64,000 nt of DNA from Candidatus Eisenbergiella merdipullorum (lineage in GTDB: Bacteria; Bacillota; Clostridia; Lachnospirales; Lachnospiraceae): contig DWYY01000058.1 of assembly GCA_019118445.1 (NCBI GenBank), positions 1-64,000 of the forward strand, in the 5' to 3' direction. Below are positions 17,210 to 26,541 of this stretch, in pieces; the first letter of the stretch is position 1, and each line of letters begins with the position of its first letter. Made by a program: the position numbers and the translations under genes. Below the pieces are notes generated by a model. It was not told the DNA's origin and searched no databases. It was given only the letters and a program-made list of their open reading frames with translations.

Positions 17210-18880
17210 ATGAAGAAAGCAGTTCCGGTGATAATCGCGGTCGCCCTTATTTTTGTGATTGTCGCCATTACATTTGGGATGAAGCTCATTGAGCGCTTCT
17301 CCTATTCAGATGAACGGATGGATCTGGATTCCTATTTCGGCCTGGCGGCGTCAGATGAGGCGGCGCTGGTCCTGAATGACGAGATCCGGGAGGAAAAGGG
17401 CGTGATAAAGGACGGAAGGTGCTACCTGCCGCTGGAAACGGTGCATCTTTACCTGAATGAGAGATTCTATGCGGATTATAACGAAGGATGGCTCCTGTAT
17501 ACTACGCCGGATGAGATCATTTATGCGCGCGCGGGTGAGGCAGGGGAGGACGGCTATGTGCCCGCCTTCCTGGAAAACGGCGTGATGTATGTGGCACTGG
17601 ATTATGTGAAGAAGTACACTAACTTTTCCTATACGCTGTATGCGGAGCCGAACCGCGTGGTGATGACGACGGTATGGGATGAGCATCAGGCGGCGGATAT
17701 TAAAAAGGATACTGCGGTGCGCTATCAGGGAGGCATCAAAAGCGATATCCTCACTGAGGTGAAGGCGGGAGATCAGGTGACGGTGCTGGACCAGATGGAA
17801 ACCTGGAGCCAGGTCGCTACGCGGGACGGCTTTATCGGTTATGTGGAGAATAAGCGGCTGGAGAATGAGCGCAGCGAAACGCTGATCCCGGTGACCGACT
17901 ATGTAGAACCGGAGTATACCTCGATCCACCGGGATCATAAGATCAGTCTGGGCTGGCATCAAGTGACGAGCGAAGCCGCCAATTCCACGCTGGATGAGGT
18001 GCTGGAAGGAGTGAGCGGGATGAATGTGATCTCACCCACCTGGTTTTTCCTGAGCGACAATGAAGGCAGCTTTGTAAGCATCGGAAGCAGCGATTATGTA
18101 CAGGAGGCGCATGCAAGAGGACTGGAAGTGTGGGCTCTGCTGGATAATTTCACATATGATGTGGATACAAGAGAGATCCTATCCTATACCAGCAAGAGGC
18201 AGAAGCTGATCGAAGGGCTGATAAACGAAGCGCTTTCCCTCGGCGTGGACGGCATCAACGTGGACCTGGAGCAGGTGCCGAGCGATGCGGGGGAGGATTA
18301 TATTGAATTCATCAGGGAACTGTCCATTCCCTGCCGGGCAAACGGCCTGGTGCTTTCCGTGGACAATTATGTACCTAAGAATTATAATGCCCACTATCAT
18401 TGGGAAGAGCAGGGAATAGTGGCCGATTATGTCATCATCATGGGATATGATGAGCATTACGGCGGTTCGCAGGAAACGGGAAGCGTGGCTTCCATCAATT
18501 ATGTGGAAGAGGGGATCAGCACCATGGTGCAGCAGGTTCCTTCGGAGAAGGTGGTCAATGCGGTTCCCTTCTATACGCGCATCTGGGAGACGACTGCGGA
18601 CGGGGTGAAGAGCCAGGCAGTGGGCATGACGGCTGCGGAGGATTTTCTCGCGCAGCGGGGCGTCGAGCCAGTGTGGGATGACGCCACCTGCCAGAATTAT
18701 GCGGAATTTGAAGAAAACGGCGCATTTTTCCAGGTATGGCTGGAGGATGCAGAGTCTCTGCAGGTAAAGATCAACGTGATGAAGGAATACGGGATCGGAG
18801 GAGTCGCCGCATGGAAGCTCGGCTATGAGAGCGGGCATCCGGAAGTGTGGGCGGTCATTTCCGATTTTGTGAACAGCTAA
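17210..18880 (+). CDS. Membrane-anchored GH18 hydrolase with SH3-like domain
   Basis: 556 residues. A signal anchor (about 4-25) leads to an extracytoplasmic region: two copper-amine-oxidase-N-like segments (about 40-160), an SH3-like wall-binding domain (about 165-230), and a GH18 barrel (about 240-556). The GH18 catalytic motif DGINVDLE gives Asp347, Asp352 and the acid Glu354. This layout is close to spore or wall lytic enzymes such as YaaH/SleL types, acting on N-acetylglucosamine linkages in peptidoglycan; the exact bond is inference. AGGAGG at 17196 region supports the start. Confidence 0.88.
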   Translation: MKKAVPVIIAVALIFVIVAITFGMKLIERFSYSDERMDLDSYFGLAASDEAALVLNDEIREEKGVIKDGRCYLPLETVHLYLNERFYADYNEGWLLYTTPDEIIYARAGEAGEDGYVPAFLENGVMYVALDYVKKYTNFSYTLYAEPNRVVMTTVWDEHQAADIKKDTAVRYQGGIKSDILTEVKAGDQVTVLDQMETWSQVATRDGFIGYVENKRLENERSETLIPVTDYVEPEYTSIHRDHKISLGWHQVTSEAANSTLDEVLEGVSGMNVISPTWFFLSDNEGSFVSIGSSDYVQEAHARGLEVWALLDNFTYDVDTREILSYTSKRQKLIEGLINEALSLGVDGINVDLEQVPSDAGEDYIEFIRELSIPCRANGLVLSVDNYVPKNYNAHYHWEEQGIVADYVIIMGYDEHYGGSQETGSVASINYVEEGISTMVQQVPSEKVVNAVPFYTRIWETTADGVKSQAVGMTAAEDFLAQRGVEPVWDDATCQNYAEFEENGAFFQVWLEDAESLQVKINVMKEYGIGGVAAWKLGYESGHPEVWAVISDFVNS

Positions 18881-18895
18881 ACAGCATTGGCAGCA

Positions 18896-18929
18896 AACCC
18901 CGGAGGCGCGGGCTGCCGGGGTCTTTTTG
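18896..18929 (+). terminator. Rho-independent terminator after the GH18 gene
   Basis: CCCCGG and CCGGGG form a stem around a GC-rich loop, followed by TCTTTTT. Confidence 0.85.
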
Positions 18930-18975
18930 TGTCCCGGCAGTCATACAATGAAATAAACAGACCGCGGAGCAGTCA

Positions 18976-19740
18976 ATGAGGACAGAATTAAAGGAAGGGC
19001 TCCTGAAGGGAATGGTTACGGTGCTCCTGCTGACCTCGGTTTTCTGGGCGGCCGGCCAGGCAGCCGTTTTGGTCAATGAAGGAGATGCGAAGGAACAGGA
19101 CGGCAGCCTGTGTGTGGTGATCGATGCAGGCCATGGGGGCATCGATCCCGGGAAGGAGGGAATAAACGGAGAACTGGAGAAGGATCTGAACCTTCAGATC
19201 GCACAGAAGCTCCGCATGTTTCTGGAAGCATCGGATGTGAGGGTGGTCATGACGAGGACCACGGACATGGGGCTGTATGATGAAAATGCTTCCAATAAAA
19301 AGGTACAGGATATGAAGCAGCGCATCCAGATCATCGAGGAGGCGCAGCCGGACATCGTGGTGAGCATCCATCAGAACAGCTATGGCGAGGAATATGTGAA
19401 GGGCGCACAGGTTTTCTATTATAAAGGAAGCGCTCAGGGAAAGGCGGCTGCAGAGTTGATACAGAGCCGCCTGATCGAAAAGCTGGACCCGGAAAACCAC
19501 CGGTCGGCCCGGGCGAACGACAGCTATTATCTGCTGAAAAAGACGGGAAGGCCGATCGTGATCGTGGAATGCGGTTTTCTCTCCAACCGGGAGGAGGCCG
19601 GAAAGCTTTCAGACGATTACTATCAGGAAAAACTGGCCTGGCATATCCATATGGCGCTGATGCAGTATCTGAACGGTGTGCGGGAAACGGCGGAGGCACA
19701 GGAAACGACAGGGACGGGAGATAACGGGGTACTTTCCTAA
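18976..19740 (+). CDS. cwlD: N-acetylmuramoyl-L-alanine amidase (Amidase_3, CwlD type)
   Basis: 254 residues. An N-terminal signal anchor (about 12-32) is followed by an Amidase_3 domain with zinc ligands and catalytic residues in VVIDAGHGGIDPGKEG, NGELEKDLNL, SIHQNS and IVECGFLSN. It removes peptide side chains from muramic acid; CwlD homologues do this in spore cortex so that muramic-delta-lactam can form. The symbol is by similarity of size and architecture. It lies downstream of a wall-active GH18 gene, but a terminator separates them. Confidence 0.85.
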   Translation: MRTELKEGLLKGMVTVLLLTSVFWAAGQAAVLVNEGDAKEQDGSLCVVIDAGHGGIDPGKEGINGELEKDLNLQIAQKLRMFLEASDVRVVMTRTTDMGLYDENASNKKVQDMKQRIQIIEEAQPDIVVSIHQNSYGEEYVKGAQVFYYKGSAQGKAAAELIQSRLIEKLDPENHRSARANDSYYLLKKTGRPIVIVECGFLSNREEAGKLSDDYYQEKLAWHIHMALMQYLNGVRETAEAQETTGTGDNGVLS

Positions 19741-19752
19741 GAGAAAAGGATG

Positions 19753-19761
19753 TGCTATAAT
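19753..19761 (+). promoter_or_regulatory. Extended -10 promoter before tsaC
   Basis: TGCTATAAT at 19753-19761 is a perfect extended -10 element immediately after the amidase gene; no clear -35. Confidence 0.55.
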
Positions 19762-19782
19762 GTCCGAAAAGGGCAGAAAATA

Positions 19783-19814
19783 TAAAGTCTGCTTTGTGAA
19801 AAGCAGGCTTTTTC
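19783..19814 (+). terminator. Hairpin with T-run in the tsaC leader
   Basis: GTCTGCTTT pairs with AAAGCAGGC over a GTGA loop, followed by TTTTT, directly before the tsaC start region. It may end the amidase transcript or attenuate tsaC. Confidence 0.65.
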
Positions 19815-19835
19815 ATGATGGAAAGAAGAAATGGC

Positions 19836-20885
19836 ATGAAAACACTCTATGAAGTGCTGGACGGCAGCAGCGGCGATGCGGAAAAACTGGAGAAGGCGGG
19901 AGAAATCCTGAAGGCGGGAGGGCTGGTGGCCTTTCCCACGGAGACCGTATACGGATTGGGCGGGGACGCGCTCAATCCAACATCTTCCAGGAAGATTTAT
20001 GCGGCGAAGGGTAGGCCGTCTGACAACCCGCTGATCGTGCATATCTGCCGGTTTTCCGATCTGGAGAAGATCGCCTGGGACCCGGATGGAAAGGCGGCGC
20101 TGCTTGCGGAAGCGTTCTGGCCGGGTCCTTTGACCATGATCCTGAAAAAGAAGGATATAGTCCCTCCGGAAACGACAGGCGGCCTTTCTACGGTGGCCGT
20201 GCGGTTCCCTTCCCATCCTGCAGCACTCGGGATGATCGATGCGGCAGGCGGTTTTGTGGCTGCTCCCAGCGCGAACACTTCCGGGAAGCCAAGCCCTACG
20301 AGCGCACAGTATGTGGCGGAGGATATGGACGGGAAGATCGACATGATCTTGGACGGAGGAGATGTGGGAATTGGCCTGGAATCCACCATTGTGGACCTGA
20401 CGGAAGATGAACCCATGATCCTGCGGCCCGGCTATGTGACGCAGGAAATGCTGGAGAAGGTGCTGGGCGGCGTTTCCATAGACCACACGATCCTGGACGC
20501 TTCCTCGCCGCAGCGGCCTAAGGCTCCCGGCATGAAGTACCGTCATTACGCGCCCAAAGGGGATCTTGCGATCGTGGAAGGGGAGCCGGAACGGGTGACA
20601 GAGCGCATTAACGCCCTCTGTGAAAAGGCCGCACAGGAGGGAAAGAAGACAGGCGTGATCGCTGCGGATGAAACGGCGGCCCTTTACCGCGCGGACAGCG
20701 TGAAAACAGTGGGAAGCAGGGAAGATGAAGAAGCGATCGCCCACAGCCTGTACCGGATCCTGCGGGAGTTCGATGATGAAGGGGTGGAGGTCATGTATTC
20801 GGAAGCCTTTTCTTCCCGCGGAATGGGACAGGCCATCATGAACCGCCTGCTGAAGGCGGCGGGGCATCATGTCATAGAAGCATAA
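19836..20885 (+). CDS. tsaC: Threonylcarbamoyl-AMP synthase (TsaC/Sua5, long form)
   Basis: About 349 residues; in-frame ATGs at 19815 and 19818 are alternatives as none has a clear ribosome site. The N-terminal YrdC domain (to about 205) has GGLVAFPTETVYGLGGDA, YAAKGRPSDNPLI and SANTSGKPSPTSAQYV. A C-terminal Sua5 domain follows (about 225-345), so this is the long form. It makes L-threonylcarbamoyladenylate from threonine, bicarbonate and ATP for t6A37 in tRNAs that read ANN codons. It precedes rpiB by 24 bases, with upp next: a metabolic cluster common in Clostridia. Confidence 0.93.
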   Translation: MKTLYEVLDGSSGDAEKLEKAGEILKAGGLVAFPTETVYGLGGDALNPTSSRKIYAAKGRPSDNPLIVHICRFSDLEKIAWDPDGKAALLAEAFWPGPLTMILKKKDIVPPETTGGLSTVAVRFPSHPAALGMIDAAGGFVAAPSANTSGKPSPTSAQYVAEDMDGKIDMILDGGDVGIGLESTIVDLTEDEPMILRPGYVTQEMLEKVLGGVSIDHTILDASSPQRPKAPGMKYRHYAPKGDLAIVEGEPERVTERINALCEKAAQEGKKTGVIAADETAALYRADSVKTVGSREDEEAIAHSLYRILREFDDEGVEVMYSEAFSSRGMGQAIMNRLLKAAGHHVIEA

Positions 20886-20909
20886 ATTTATGAGAGGATG
20901 GAGGAGAAC

Positions 20910-21377
20910 ATGAAGATTGCATTGGGAAGTGACCACGGCGGCTATGCGCTGAAGCAGGAGGTCATCCGCTATCTGGACTGGCGGGGGCTGGAATGGAAGG
21001 ATTTCGGCTGCTATGACGAGAAATCCTGCGATTATCCTGACTTTGGAAGCGCGGCGGCTGAAGCGGTGGCAAAAGGGGAATGTGACAGGGGGATCGTGAT
21101 CTGCACCACAGGGATCGGGATTTCCATTGTCGCCAACAAGATGAAGGGAATCCGCTGCGCGCTCTGCGCGGACACGGTTTCCGCAAGGCTCACCAGAGAG
21201 CATAACGACGCGAATATGCTGGCGATGGGAGCCGGGATCATAGGAAAAAATCTGGCGCTCGGCATTGTGGAGACTTTTCTTGACACACCTTTTTCGGGAG
21301 AGGAAAAGCATGTGCGCAGAGTAGGAAAGATTGCGGCGCTGGAAGAAAAACAGGAGGGAAAAACATGTCAAAGGTAG
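20910..21377 (+). CDS. rpiB: Ribose-5-phosphate isomerase B
   Basis: 155 residues, RpiB length. [19 protein letters not shown] with the family SDHGG motif, [22 protein letters not shown] (catalytic Cys region) and [12 protein letters not shown] are typical. It interconverts ribose-5-phosphate and ribulose-5-phosphate. The start at 20910 is preceded by GGAGG; upstream ATG 20898 is less well placed. Its 3' end overlaps upp by 13 bases, linking pentose phosphate supply with pyrimidine salvage. Confidence 0.95.
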   Translation: MKIALGSDHGGYALKQEVIRYLDWRGLEWKDFGCYDEKSCDYPDFGSAAAEAVAKGECDRGIVICTTGIGISIVANKMKGIRCALCADTVSARLTREHNDANMLAMGAGIIGKNLALGIVETFLDTPFSGEEKHVRRVGKIAALEEKQEGKTCQR

Positions 21378-21994
21378 TCATTATGGATCATCCGCTCATT
21401 CAGCACAAGATCGGGTATATCAGAAGGATCGAGACGGGAACGAAGGATTTCAGGCAGACGATCGGGGAGATCGCGATGCTCATCTGCTATGAGGCGACCA
21501 GAAACCTGCCGCTGACCGATGTGGAGATCACCACGCCGATCTGCAGCGCGACGGTGAAAGAGCTGAAGGGAAAGAAGATGGCTATTGTTCCCATCCTGCG
21601 GGCAGGTCTTGGAATGGTGGACGGTGTGCTCAACCTGATCCCGGCAGCCAAAGTAGGCCACATCGGCCTGTATCGTGACCCGGAAACGCTGGAGCCCGTG
21701 GAATATTACTGCAAGCTGCCGGCAGACTGTGCGGAACGGGAGGTCTTCGTGGTCGATCCCATGCTGGCGACGGGCGGTTCTTCCACCGCTGCTATTCGGA
21801 TGCTGAAGGAAAAGGGCTGCAAAAAGATCCATTTCATGTGCATCATCGCAGCGCCGGAGGGGATTGCCAGGATGCAGAAGGAACATCCGGACGTGGACCT
21901 ATATGTGGGCGCGCTGGATGAGAAGCTTAACGATCATGGCTATATCGTGCCCGGACTGGGAGATGCCGGCGATAGGATCTTCGGAACAAAGTAG
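21365..21994 (+). CDS. upp: Uracil phosphoribosyltransferase
   Basis: 209 residues, exactly family size. [29 protein letters not shown] and the PRPP loop [12 protein letters not shown] are diagnostic; the uracil-binding end [12 protein letters not shown] is present. It converts uracil and PRPP to UMP. ATG 21365 lies inside the rpiB end, preceded by AGGAGGG. The dCMP deaminase gene follows 23 bases on, making a nucleotide-salvage string. Confidence 0.97.
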   Translation: MSKVVIMDHPLIQHKIGYIRRIETGTKDFRQTIGEIAMLICYEATRNLPLTDVEITTPICSATVKELKGKKMAIVPILRAGLGMVDGVLNLIPAAKVGHIGLYRDPETLEPVEYYCKLPADCAEREVFVVDPMLATGGSSTAAIRMLKEKGCKKIHFMCIIAAPEGIARMQKEHPDVDLYVGALDEKLNDHGYIVPGLGDAGDRIFGTK

Positions 21995-22017
21995 AAGTCT
22001 TATAAAAAGGAGCAGCC

Positions 22018-22497
22018 ATGAAAAGACAGGATTATATCACATGGGATGAGTATTTTATGGGCGTTGCCAAACTGTCCGGCATGCGTTCCAAAGATCCGAA
22101 CACACAGGTGGGAGCCTGCATCGTCAGCAGCGATAACAAGATTTTGTCCATGGGCTATAACGGATTCCCCATCGGATGTTCGGATGATGAGTTTCCTTGG
22201 GACAAGTACGGAGAAGAAGAGAACACCAAATATCCTTACGTGACGCACAGCGAGCTGAACGCCATCCTGAATTACCGGGGCGGAAGCCTGGCGGGGGCCC
22301 GGCTGTATGTTTCCCTGTTTCCCTGCAATGAATGCGCCAAAGCGATCATCCAGAGCGGGATCCGGGAAATCGTGTATGAGTGTGATAAATATGCCGACAC
22401 CCCTTCCGTGCGCGCGTCAAAGCGCATGCTGGATGCCGCCGGGGTGCGGTATCGGAAATACGAACCGGCGGGCAGGAACGTGACTCTTTCCCTATAG
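22018..22497 (+). CDS. dCMP deaminase family protein
   Basis: 159 residues. Zinc-binding cytidine-deaminase-fold motif: His77 and Glu79 in THSELNAIL, Cys103 and Cys106 in PCNECAKAI. DPNTQVGACIVSSDNKILSMGYNGFP is typical of deoxycytidylate deaminases, which make dUMP for thymidylate synthesis. AAGGAG precedes the ATG. Lies in the upp nucleotide cluster. Late-competence ComEB proteins share this fold, so the precise physiological role is not certain. Confidence 0.93.
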   Translation: MKRQDYITWDEYFMGVAKLSGMRSKDPNTQVGACIVSSDNKILSMGYNGFPIGCSDDEFPWDKYGEEENTKYPYVTHSELNAILNYRGGSLAGARLYVSLFPCNECAKAIIQSGIREIVYECDKYADTPSVRASKRMLDAAGVRYRKYEPAGRNVTLSL

Positions 22498-22530
22498 AAG
22501 GTTTGACAGAGGCATAAGAGGAGAGTACGG

Positions 22531-23691
22531 ATGAAAATATCGGGAAAACGCAGGCTGATCGCGTGTATTCTTGCGCTGGTCATGCTTACGGTTCCAAAGA
22601 TCGGTACGGATGCCACTTCTGATACGAGGAAGAAGCTGGAGGCTGCGAAACAGGAAAAGGAAGCCACCGAGGATCAGAAGAACGCGCAGGAAGAAAATAT
22701 TGACAGCATGGAGGAAGCGCAGGAGGGCCTGCAGGGAGAACTGAACAGCCTGAACAGCCAGCTCGCCCAGGTGAGCAGCAGGCTGGATGAGATCGAGGGC
22801 AATATCATTTCCAAAAATGAGGAGATTGCGGCGGCTCAGGCAGAACTGGAGCAGGCAAAGGCGACGGAGGAAAGACAGTATCTGTGCCTGAAGAAAAGAA
22901 TCCAGTATTCCTACGAAAAGAGCAGCAATTCCTTTCTGGAAGCAATCCTTTCGGCAAAATCCTTTGGAGAGATCCTGAATATGACGGAGTATTTCAGCCA
23001 GATGGCTTCTTATGATCAGGAGATGCTGGCCGCATACCAGCAGGCAAGGGAGGCTGTGGAGGAAAAGGAAGCCAGACTGGAAGAGGAGAAGGCACAGCTT
23101 GATGAAATGAAGGCTTCTGCGGAAGCGGAGCACGAACGTTTTTCCGGGCTGATCAGTCAGACGCAGGGAAGCATTTCCGCCTATTCGGACCAGATCGCGA
23201 GCGCGGAAGCTCAAGTGGAGGCGCTGGAAGCGCAGATCGCGGCGCAGAATGAGAATATAGAGGCTCTGCAGAAGCAGCTGGAGGAGGAGATCAGGAAATC
23301 CCGGCTGGCGGCGCAGTCGAGCTGGCGCGACATTTCCGAAGTGACCTTTACGGAAGACGACAGATACCTTCTGGCAAATCTGATCTACTGCGAGGCGGGC
23401 GGAGAGCCTTACGCGGGGCAGGTGGCAGTGGGAGCTGTCGTGATCAACCGCGTGCTCAGTTCTGTCTTTCCGAATACGGTATCTTCCGTCATCTATCAGA
23501 GCGGTCAGTTTGAGCCTGTATCGACGGGCCGTCTGGCGCTTGCCCTGGCGGAAAACCGGGCGACGGAAAGCTGCTACCGGGCGGCCGATGAAGCGATGAG
23601 CGGTGTGACCAATGTGGGAACCTGTGTGTTTTTCCGGACGCCTATCCCTGGCCTGGAGGGAATCAACATCGGGGGTCATGTGTTCTATTAA
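22531..23691 (+). CDS. Secreted coiled-coil cell-wall hydrolase, SleB-like catalytic domain
   Basis: 386 residues. A signal peptide (about 1-28, cleaved after the LMLTVPKIGTDA region) is followed by a long Glu/Gln/Ala-rich coiled coil (about 30-255) like PcsB/CwlO proteins, then a Hydrolase_2 (SleB) domain from about 270: LLANLIYCEAGGEPYAGQVAVGAVVINRV, with the catalytic Glu in YCEAGGE. SleB enzymes are lytic transglycosylases on peptidoglycan. The coiled coil suggests regulation by a division or FtsEX-type partner (inference). GGAGAG before ATG. A strong antisense open frame here is only a codon-bias artefact. Confidence 0.9.
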   Translation: MKISGKRRLIACILALVMLTVPKIGTDATSDTRKKLEAAKQEKEATEDQKNAQEENIDSMEEAQEGLQGELNSLNSQLAQVSSRLDEIEGNIISKNEEIAAAQAELEQAKATEERQYLCLKKRIQYSYEKSSNSFLEAILSAKSFGEILNMTEYFSQMASYDQEMLAAYQQAREAVEEKEARLEEEKAQLDEMKASAEAEHERFSGLISQTQGSISAYSDQIASAEAQVEALEAQIAAQNENIEALQKQLEEEIRKSRLAAQSSWRDISEVTFTEDDRYLLANLIYCEAGGEPYAGQVAVGAVVINRVLSSVFPNTVSSVIYQSGQFEPVSTGRLALALAENRATESCYRAADEAMSGVTNVGTCVFFRTPIPGLEGINIGGHVFY

Positions 23692-23693
23692 AA

Positions 23694-23738
23694 GAAAGGC
23701 GGATGTCAGAGTATGCTTTCCTGACATCCGCCTTTTGT
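23694..23738. terminator. Bidirectional terminator
   Basis: GGCGGATGTCAG and CTGACATCCGCC form a perfect 12-bp stem flanked by A-run and T-run, between convergent genes. Confidence 0.93.
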
Positions 23739-23741
23739 AAT

Positions 23742-24236
23742 TCATGTGAAAGTAAAGCCGGAATCGAAACGTTCCATGGGGCGGGAGAGCTCGGGAAGCT
23801 TTCCGGCATAGACAGACTGAAGAAGCCTGTTCAGGGAGCGCAGCGCAGCCCGCAGCATGGGGATGTCCAGGACTCCGGCTTCCAGCGCATCGGCCATTTC
23901 CGCCAGGTCCACCACCTTGACGAATCCGTCAGGGTAGATGATGACGTCAGCAAGCAGATCGGTAACGATGAGGGAAGCGGTGTCAGGCTCATATGCAGGG
24001 GATATGATATCGCAGTAATGGTAGAGAAGGGTGTTGTCAGCGTCATAAAACCGGCTGATCTTATAGCCTTCATCGAGATAATAGCAGGAAAATCCGTGGC
24101 TGAGGTCTGGCCTCGGTTTCAGCGCCTTCCATGAGGTCACAAGAAGGCTGGGCTCATTCAGAAGGATAACATCGTCCTTGAGACGGACGCATTCCTCCGG
24201 GATCAGACGTCTGCGGTACAGAGCGGAAACTGTCAT
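23742..24236 (-). CDS. DUF402 domain protein
   Basis: 164 residues. DYKISRFYD-like DEGYKISRFYD, then SPAYEPDTASLIVTDLLADVIIYPDGFVKVVDLAEM has the spaced acidic residues of the DUF402 beta-barrel, a family that includes nucleotide-hydrolysing FomD and RNA-associated proteins. The exact substrate is unknown. GGAGG sits before ATG 24236. Single gene, convergent with the SleB-like hydrolase. Confidence 0.85.
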   Translation of the reverse strand: MTVSALYRRRLIPEECVRLKDDVILLNEPSLLVTSWKALKPRPDLSHGFSCYYLDEGYKISRFYDADNTLLYHYCDIISPAYEPDTASLIVTDLLADVIIYPDGFVKVVDLAEMADALEAGVLDIPMLRAALRSLNRLLQSVYAGKLPELSRPMERFDSGFTFT

Positions 24237-24348
24237 GGGCCCCTCCTTCTCCAGCCATGCGGCAGGTACGAAAATATGTGAAAAATGTTGGATATGTTCA
24301 GAATATTACGCTCTTTTACGGGTAATGTCAATGAAAAGACTGCCGTAA

Positions 24349-24377
24349 TGGACAGAATGGTGAAAAAAGGGTATAAT
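24349..24377 (+). promoter_or_regulatory. Promoter of the MoxR operon
   Basis: TGGACA (24349-24354, 5/6 match) and perfect TATAAT (24372-24377) with 17-base spacing, 61 bases before the MoxR start. Confidence 0.8.
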
Positions 24378-24438
24378 CAGTAGCAAAAGTGCAACAAAAC
24401 AGTGCGGGGAGACAGAATACAAAAAAGGATGGAAAACG

Positions 24439-25377
24439 ATGCGGGAAGAGATACAGAAAGTGATTGACAATGTAGGAAAAGTTATCATCGGCAAAGAGGG
24501 GATCACCAGAAAGCTTCTTGCAGCTATTCTTGCGGACGGGCATGTACTCCTTGAGGATGTGCCCGGGACGGGGAAAACGAAGCTGGCAAAGTCGCTGGCG
24601 GCGTCGCTGGGAATCCGGATGGGCAGGATCCAGTTCACGCCGGATATGCTGCCTGCAGATATCACGGGACTTCATGTTTACAGCAGGGAAAAGGAACGCT
24701 TTGAGCTGAAAAAGGGGCCTGTTTTCACCAATATCCTGCTTGCCGATGAGATCAACCGTGCGACGCCCAGGACGCAGGCCGGCCTGCTGGAATGCATGGA
24801 GGAGAAGCAGGTCACGATCGACGGGGAGACATTGAAGCTGGAGAAACCGTTTTTTGTGATCGCAACACAGAATCCGGTGGAGACGGCGGGAACCTTCCCG
24901 CTGCCGGAAGCGCAGACAGACCGTTTTATGATGAAGCTGTCCATGGGATTTCCGGACAGGGACGAGGAGACAGCCATCCTGCAGGCATACAGCCAGAAAG
25001 ATCCTCTGGAAGAACTTCAGGCAGTAATGACAAAGGAGGAGCTCCTTTCCCTGAAGGAGGAAGCGGCGCGGGTGTATGTGCATCCGCTTGTGGCAGGATA
25101 TCTGGCAGATATCGCCGGGGCGACCAGAAAGAGGGAAAAGGTGATCGCGGGCGTGAGCCCGAGAGGAACGCTTGCGCTGATGCGTGCTGCGAAAGCGCTT
25201 GCCTGCATGGAGGGGCGCGGGTTTGTGATCCCGGACGATGTGAAGGAGCTGGCTCCGGATGTGCTCGCGCACAGGCTGATCTTTTCTTTTGGAAACAGCA
25301 GGCAGGAGGATGCGCTCAGGCTGATGGAGGAGATCTTGGCGCAGGTGCCCGTGCCGGTAGAGGATTTTGAAAGGTGA
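24439..25377 (+). CDS. MoxR family AAA+ ATPase
   Basis: 312 residues. Walker A EDVPGTGKT, Walker B NILLADEINRATPRTQAGLLECMEEKQV and the sensor FFVIATQNPVETAGTFPLPEAQ(T)DRF are the MoxR signature. These ATPases act as chaperones for neighbouring von Willebrand or DUF58 proteins in envelope stress. It is first in an operon with a DUF58 protein 30 bases downstream and a large membrane protein. Start ATG 24439 has AAAAGGA. Confidence 0.95.
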   Translation: MREEIQKVIDNVGKVIIGKEGITRKLLAAILADGHVLLEDVPGTGKTKLAKSLAASLGIRMGRIQFTPDMLPADITGLHVYSREKERFELKKGPVFTNILLADEINRATPRTQAGLLECMEEKQVTIDGETLKLEKPFFVIATQNPVETAGTFPLPEAQTDRFMMKLSMGFPDRDEETAILQAYSQKDPLEELQAVMTKEELLSLKEEAARVYVHPLVAGYLADIAGATRKREKVIAGVSPRGTLALMRAAKALACMEGRGFVIPDDVKELAPDVLAHRLIFSFGNSRQEDALRLMEEILAQVPVPVEDFER

Positions 25378-25407
25378 TAGGGCTGACGCTCCTGAAGGGG
25401 GATCAAG

Positions 25408-26541
25408 ATGCTGATTTTATGGATAGGTCTGGGCGCGGCCGCCTTCTATTTCCTGCAGGCGTGGATTTATGCGCGGTTCTGGGACCACGGGATAAGTGCT
25501 AGACTTTTTTTCTCCGCGGAAAGCGCCGGGGAGGGGGAGCTGTGTTATCTGTCGGAGCAGGTGGAAAACAGAAAGGCGCTTCCTCTTCCCATGCTGAAGG
25601 TGAAATTTCAGGTTTCCAGGAAGCTGAAATTTGAGGATGAGGGAGACAGCGCGGTGACGGACCAGTATTACCGGAATGATATCCTCTCTCTCGGACCCAA
25701 CCAGCGTGTGACGAGGAGGATTGCCTTCCGCTGTACGGCGCGCGGATATTACCGCATCAGCGGGCTGGATCTGGTGGCTTCCGACCTGTTTCTCAGCAGA
25801 GAGATGGTGGAGCGCATCGGGGAGGAGAGCGTTCTGTATGTATATCCCAGGCCCGCCCGCGGTGTGTCGCTGGATGCGGCTATCCGCAGGCTGAACGGGG
25901 AGATCCTCGCAAAACGCCATCTGCTCGAGGATCCCTTTGAATACAGGGGAATCCGGGAATATGCGCCGTTCGACGAGCAGAGGTCGATCAACTGGAAGGC
26001 TACGGCGCGGATGGATGAACTGATGGTGAACATGCGCGGATATACGGCTCTGCGCGCAGTCCGGATCTTTCTGAACCTGGAGGATCGGGGGATCTGGAAG
26101 CGGCAGGAGCTCCTAGAGCTGTGCATCCGCATCGCGGCTCGGATCGCTTCCGAGATGCTCAGGCAGGGAGTTCGGACAGCCGTTTACTGCAATGCCAGGG
26201 ATATTCTTTCCGGAGAAGTGATGCATCTGGCCCCAGGTGCGGGGGCAGGACACATGGAACAGCTGAACCGGGCGTTCGCAAGGCTGGATCTGGAGGAACC
26301 TGCCGTTCCCTTTCAGGAAGTCTTTGGAGGGGAGCTGGAGGCGGAAGGAAAGGATACGGCTACGCTGTTTCTTTCGGCGGAAACGGATGAGGGGTTTCAG
26401 GAGCTGATCGGAAGCTTTGCGCGTACCGGAGCGGATTTTACCTGGATGTGTCCCATGATGCCAAGGATGGAAAGCGGCGTGACGGAGCCGGAACGGCTTC
26501 ATTTTGTCAGGCTGGATGCGGAGGAGATGCTGAATGAATGA
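25408..26541 (+). CDS. DUF58 domain protein
   Basis: 377 residues. An N-terminal hydrophobic stretch (about 1-18) is followed by a beta-rich region and the DUF58 core LEDPFEYRGIREYAPFDEQRSINWKATARMDELMVNMRGY, a VWA-like fold partner of MoxR ATPases. Role in envelope maturation is inferred from operon partners. GAAGGGGG before the ATG. The next gene starts 8 bases before its stop. Confidence 0.92.
   Translation: MLILWIGLGAAAFYFLQAWIYARFWDHGISARLFFSAESAGEGELCYLSEQVENRKALPLPMLKVKFQVSRKLKFEDEGDSAVTDQYYRNDILSLGPNQRVTRRIAFRCTARGYYRISGLDLVASDLFLSREMVERIGEESVLYVYPRPARGVSLDAAIRRLNGEILAKRHLLEDPFEYRGIREYAPFDEQRSINWKATARMDELMVNMRGYTALRAVRIFLNLEDRGIWKRQELLELCIRIAARIASEMLRQGVRTAVYCNARDILSGEVMHLAPGAGAGHMEQLNRAFARLDLEEPAVPFQEVFGGELEAEGKDTATLFLSAETDEGFQELIGSFARTGADFTWMCPMMPRMESGVTEPERLHFVRLDAEEMLNE

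Noticed and set aside
19755-21371. 538-codon open frame antisense to tsaC and rpiB
   Set aside because: Both genes on the plus strand have clear motifs and ribosome sites; the reverse frame is rich in His, Arg and Leu as typical for shadows.
22492-23745. 417-codon open frame antisense to the SleB-like hydrolase
   Set aside because: The plus strand encodes a signal peptide, coiled coil and catalytic domain; the antisense frame has no features.
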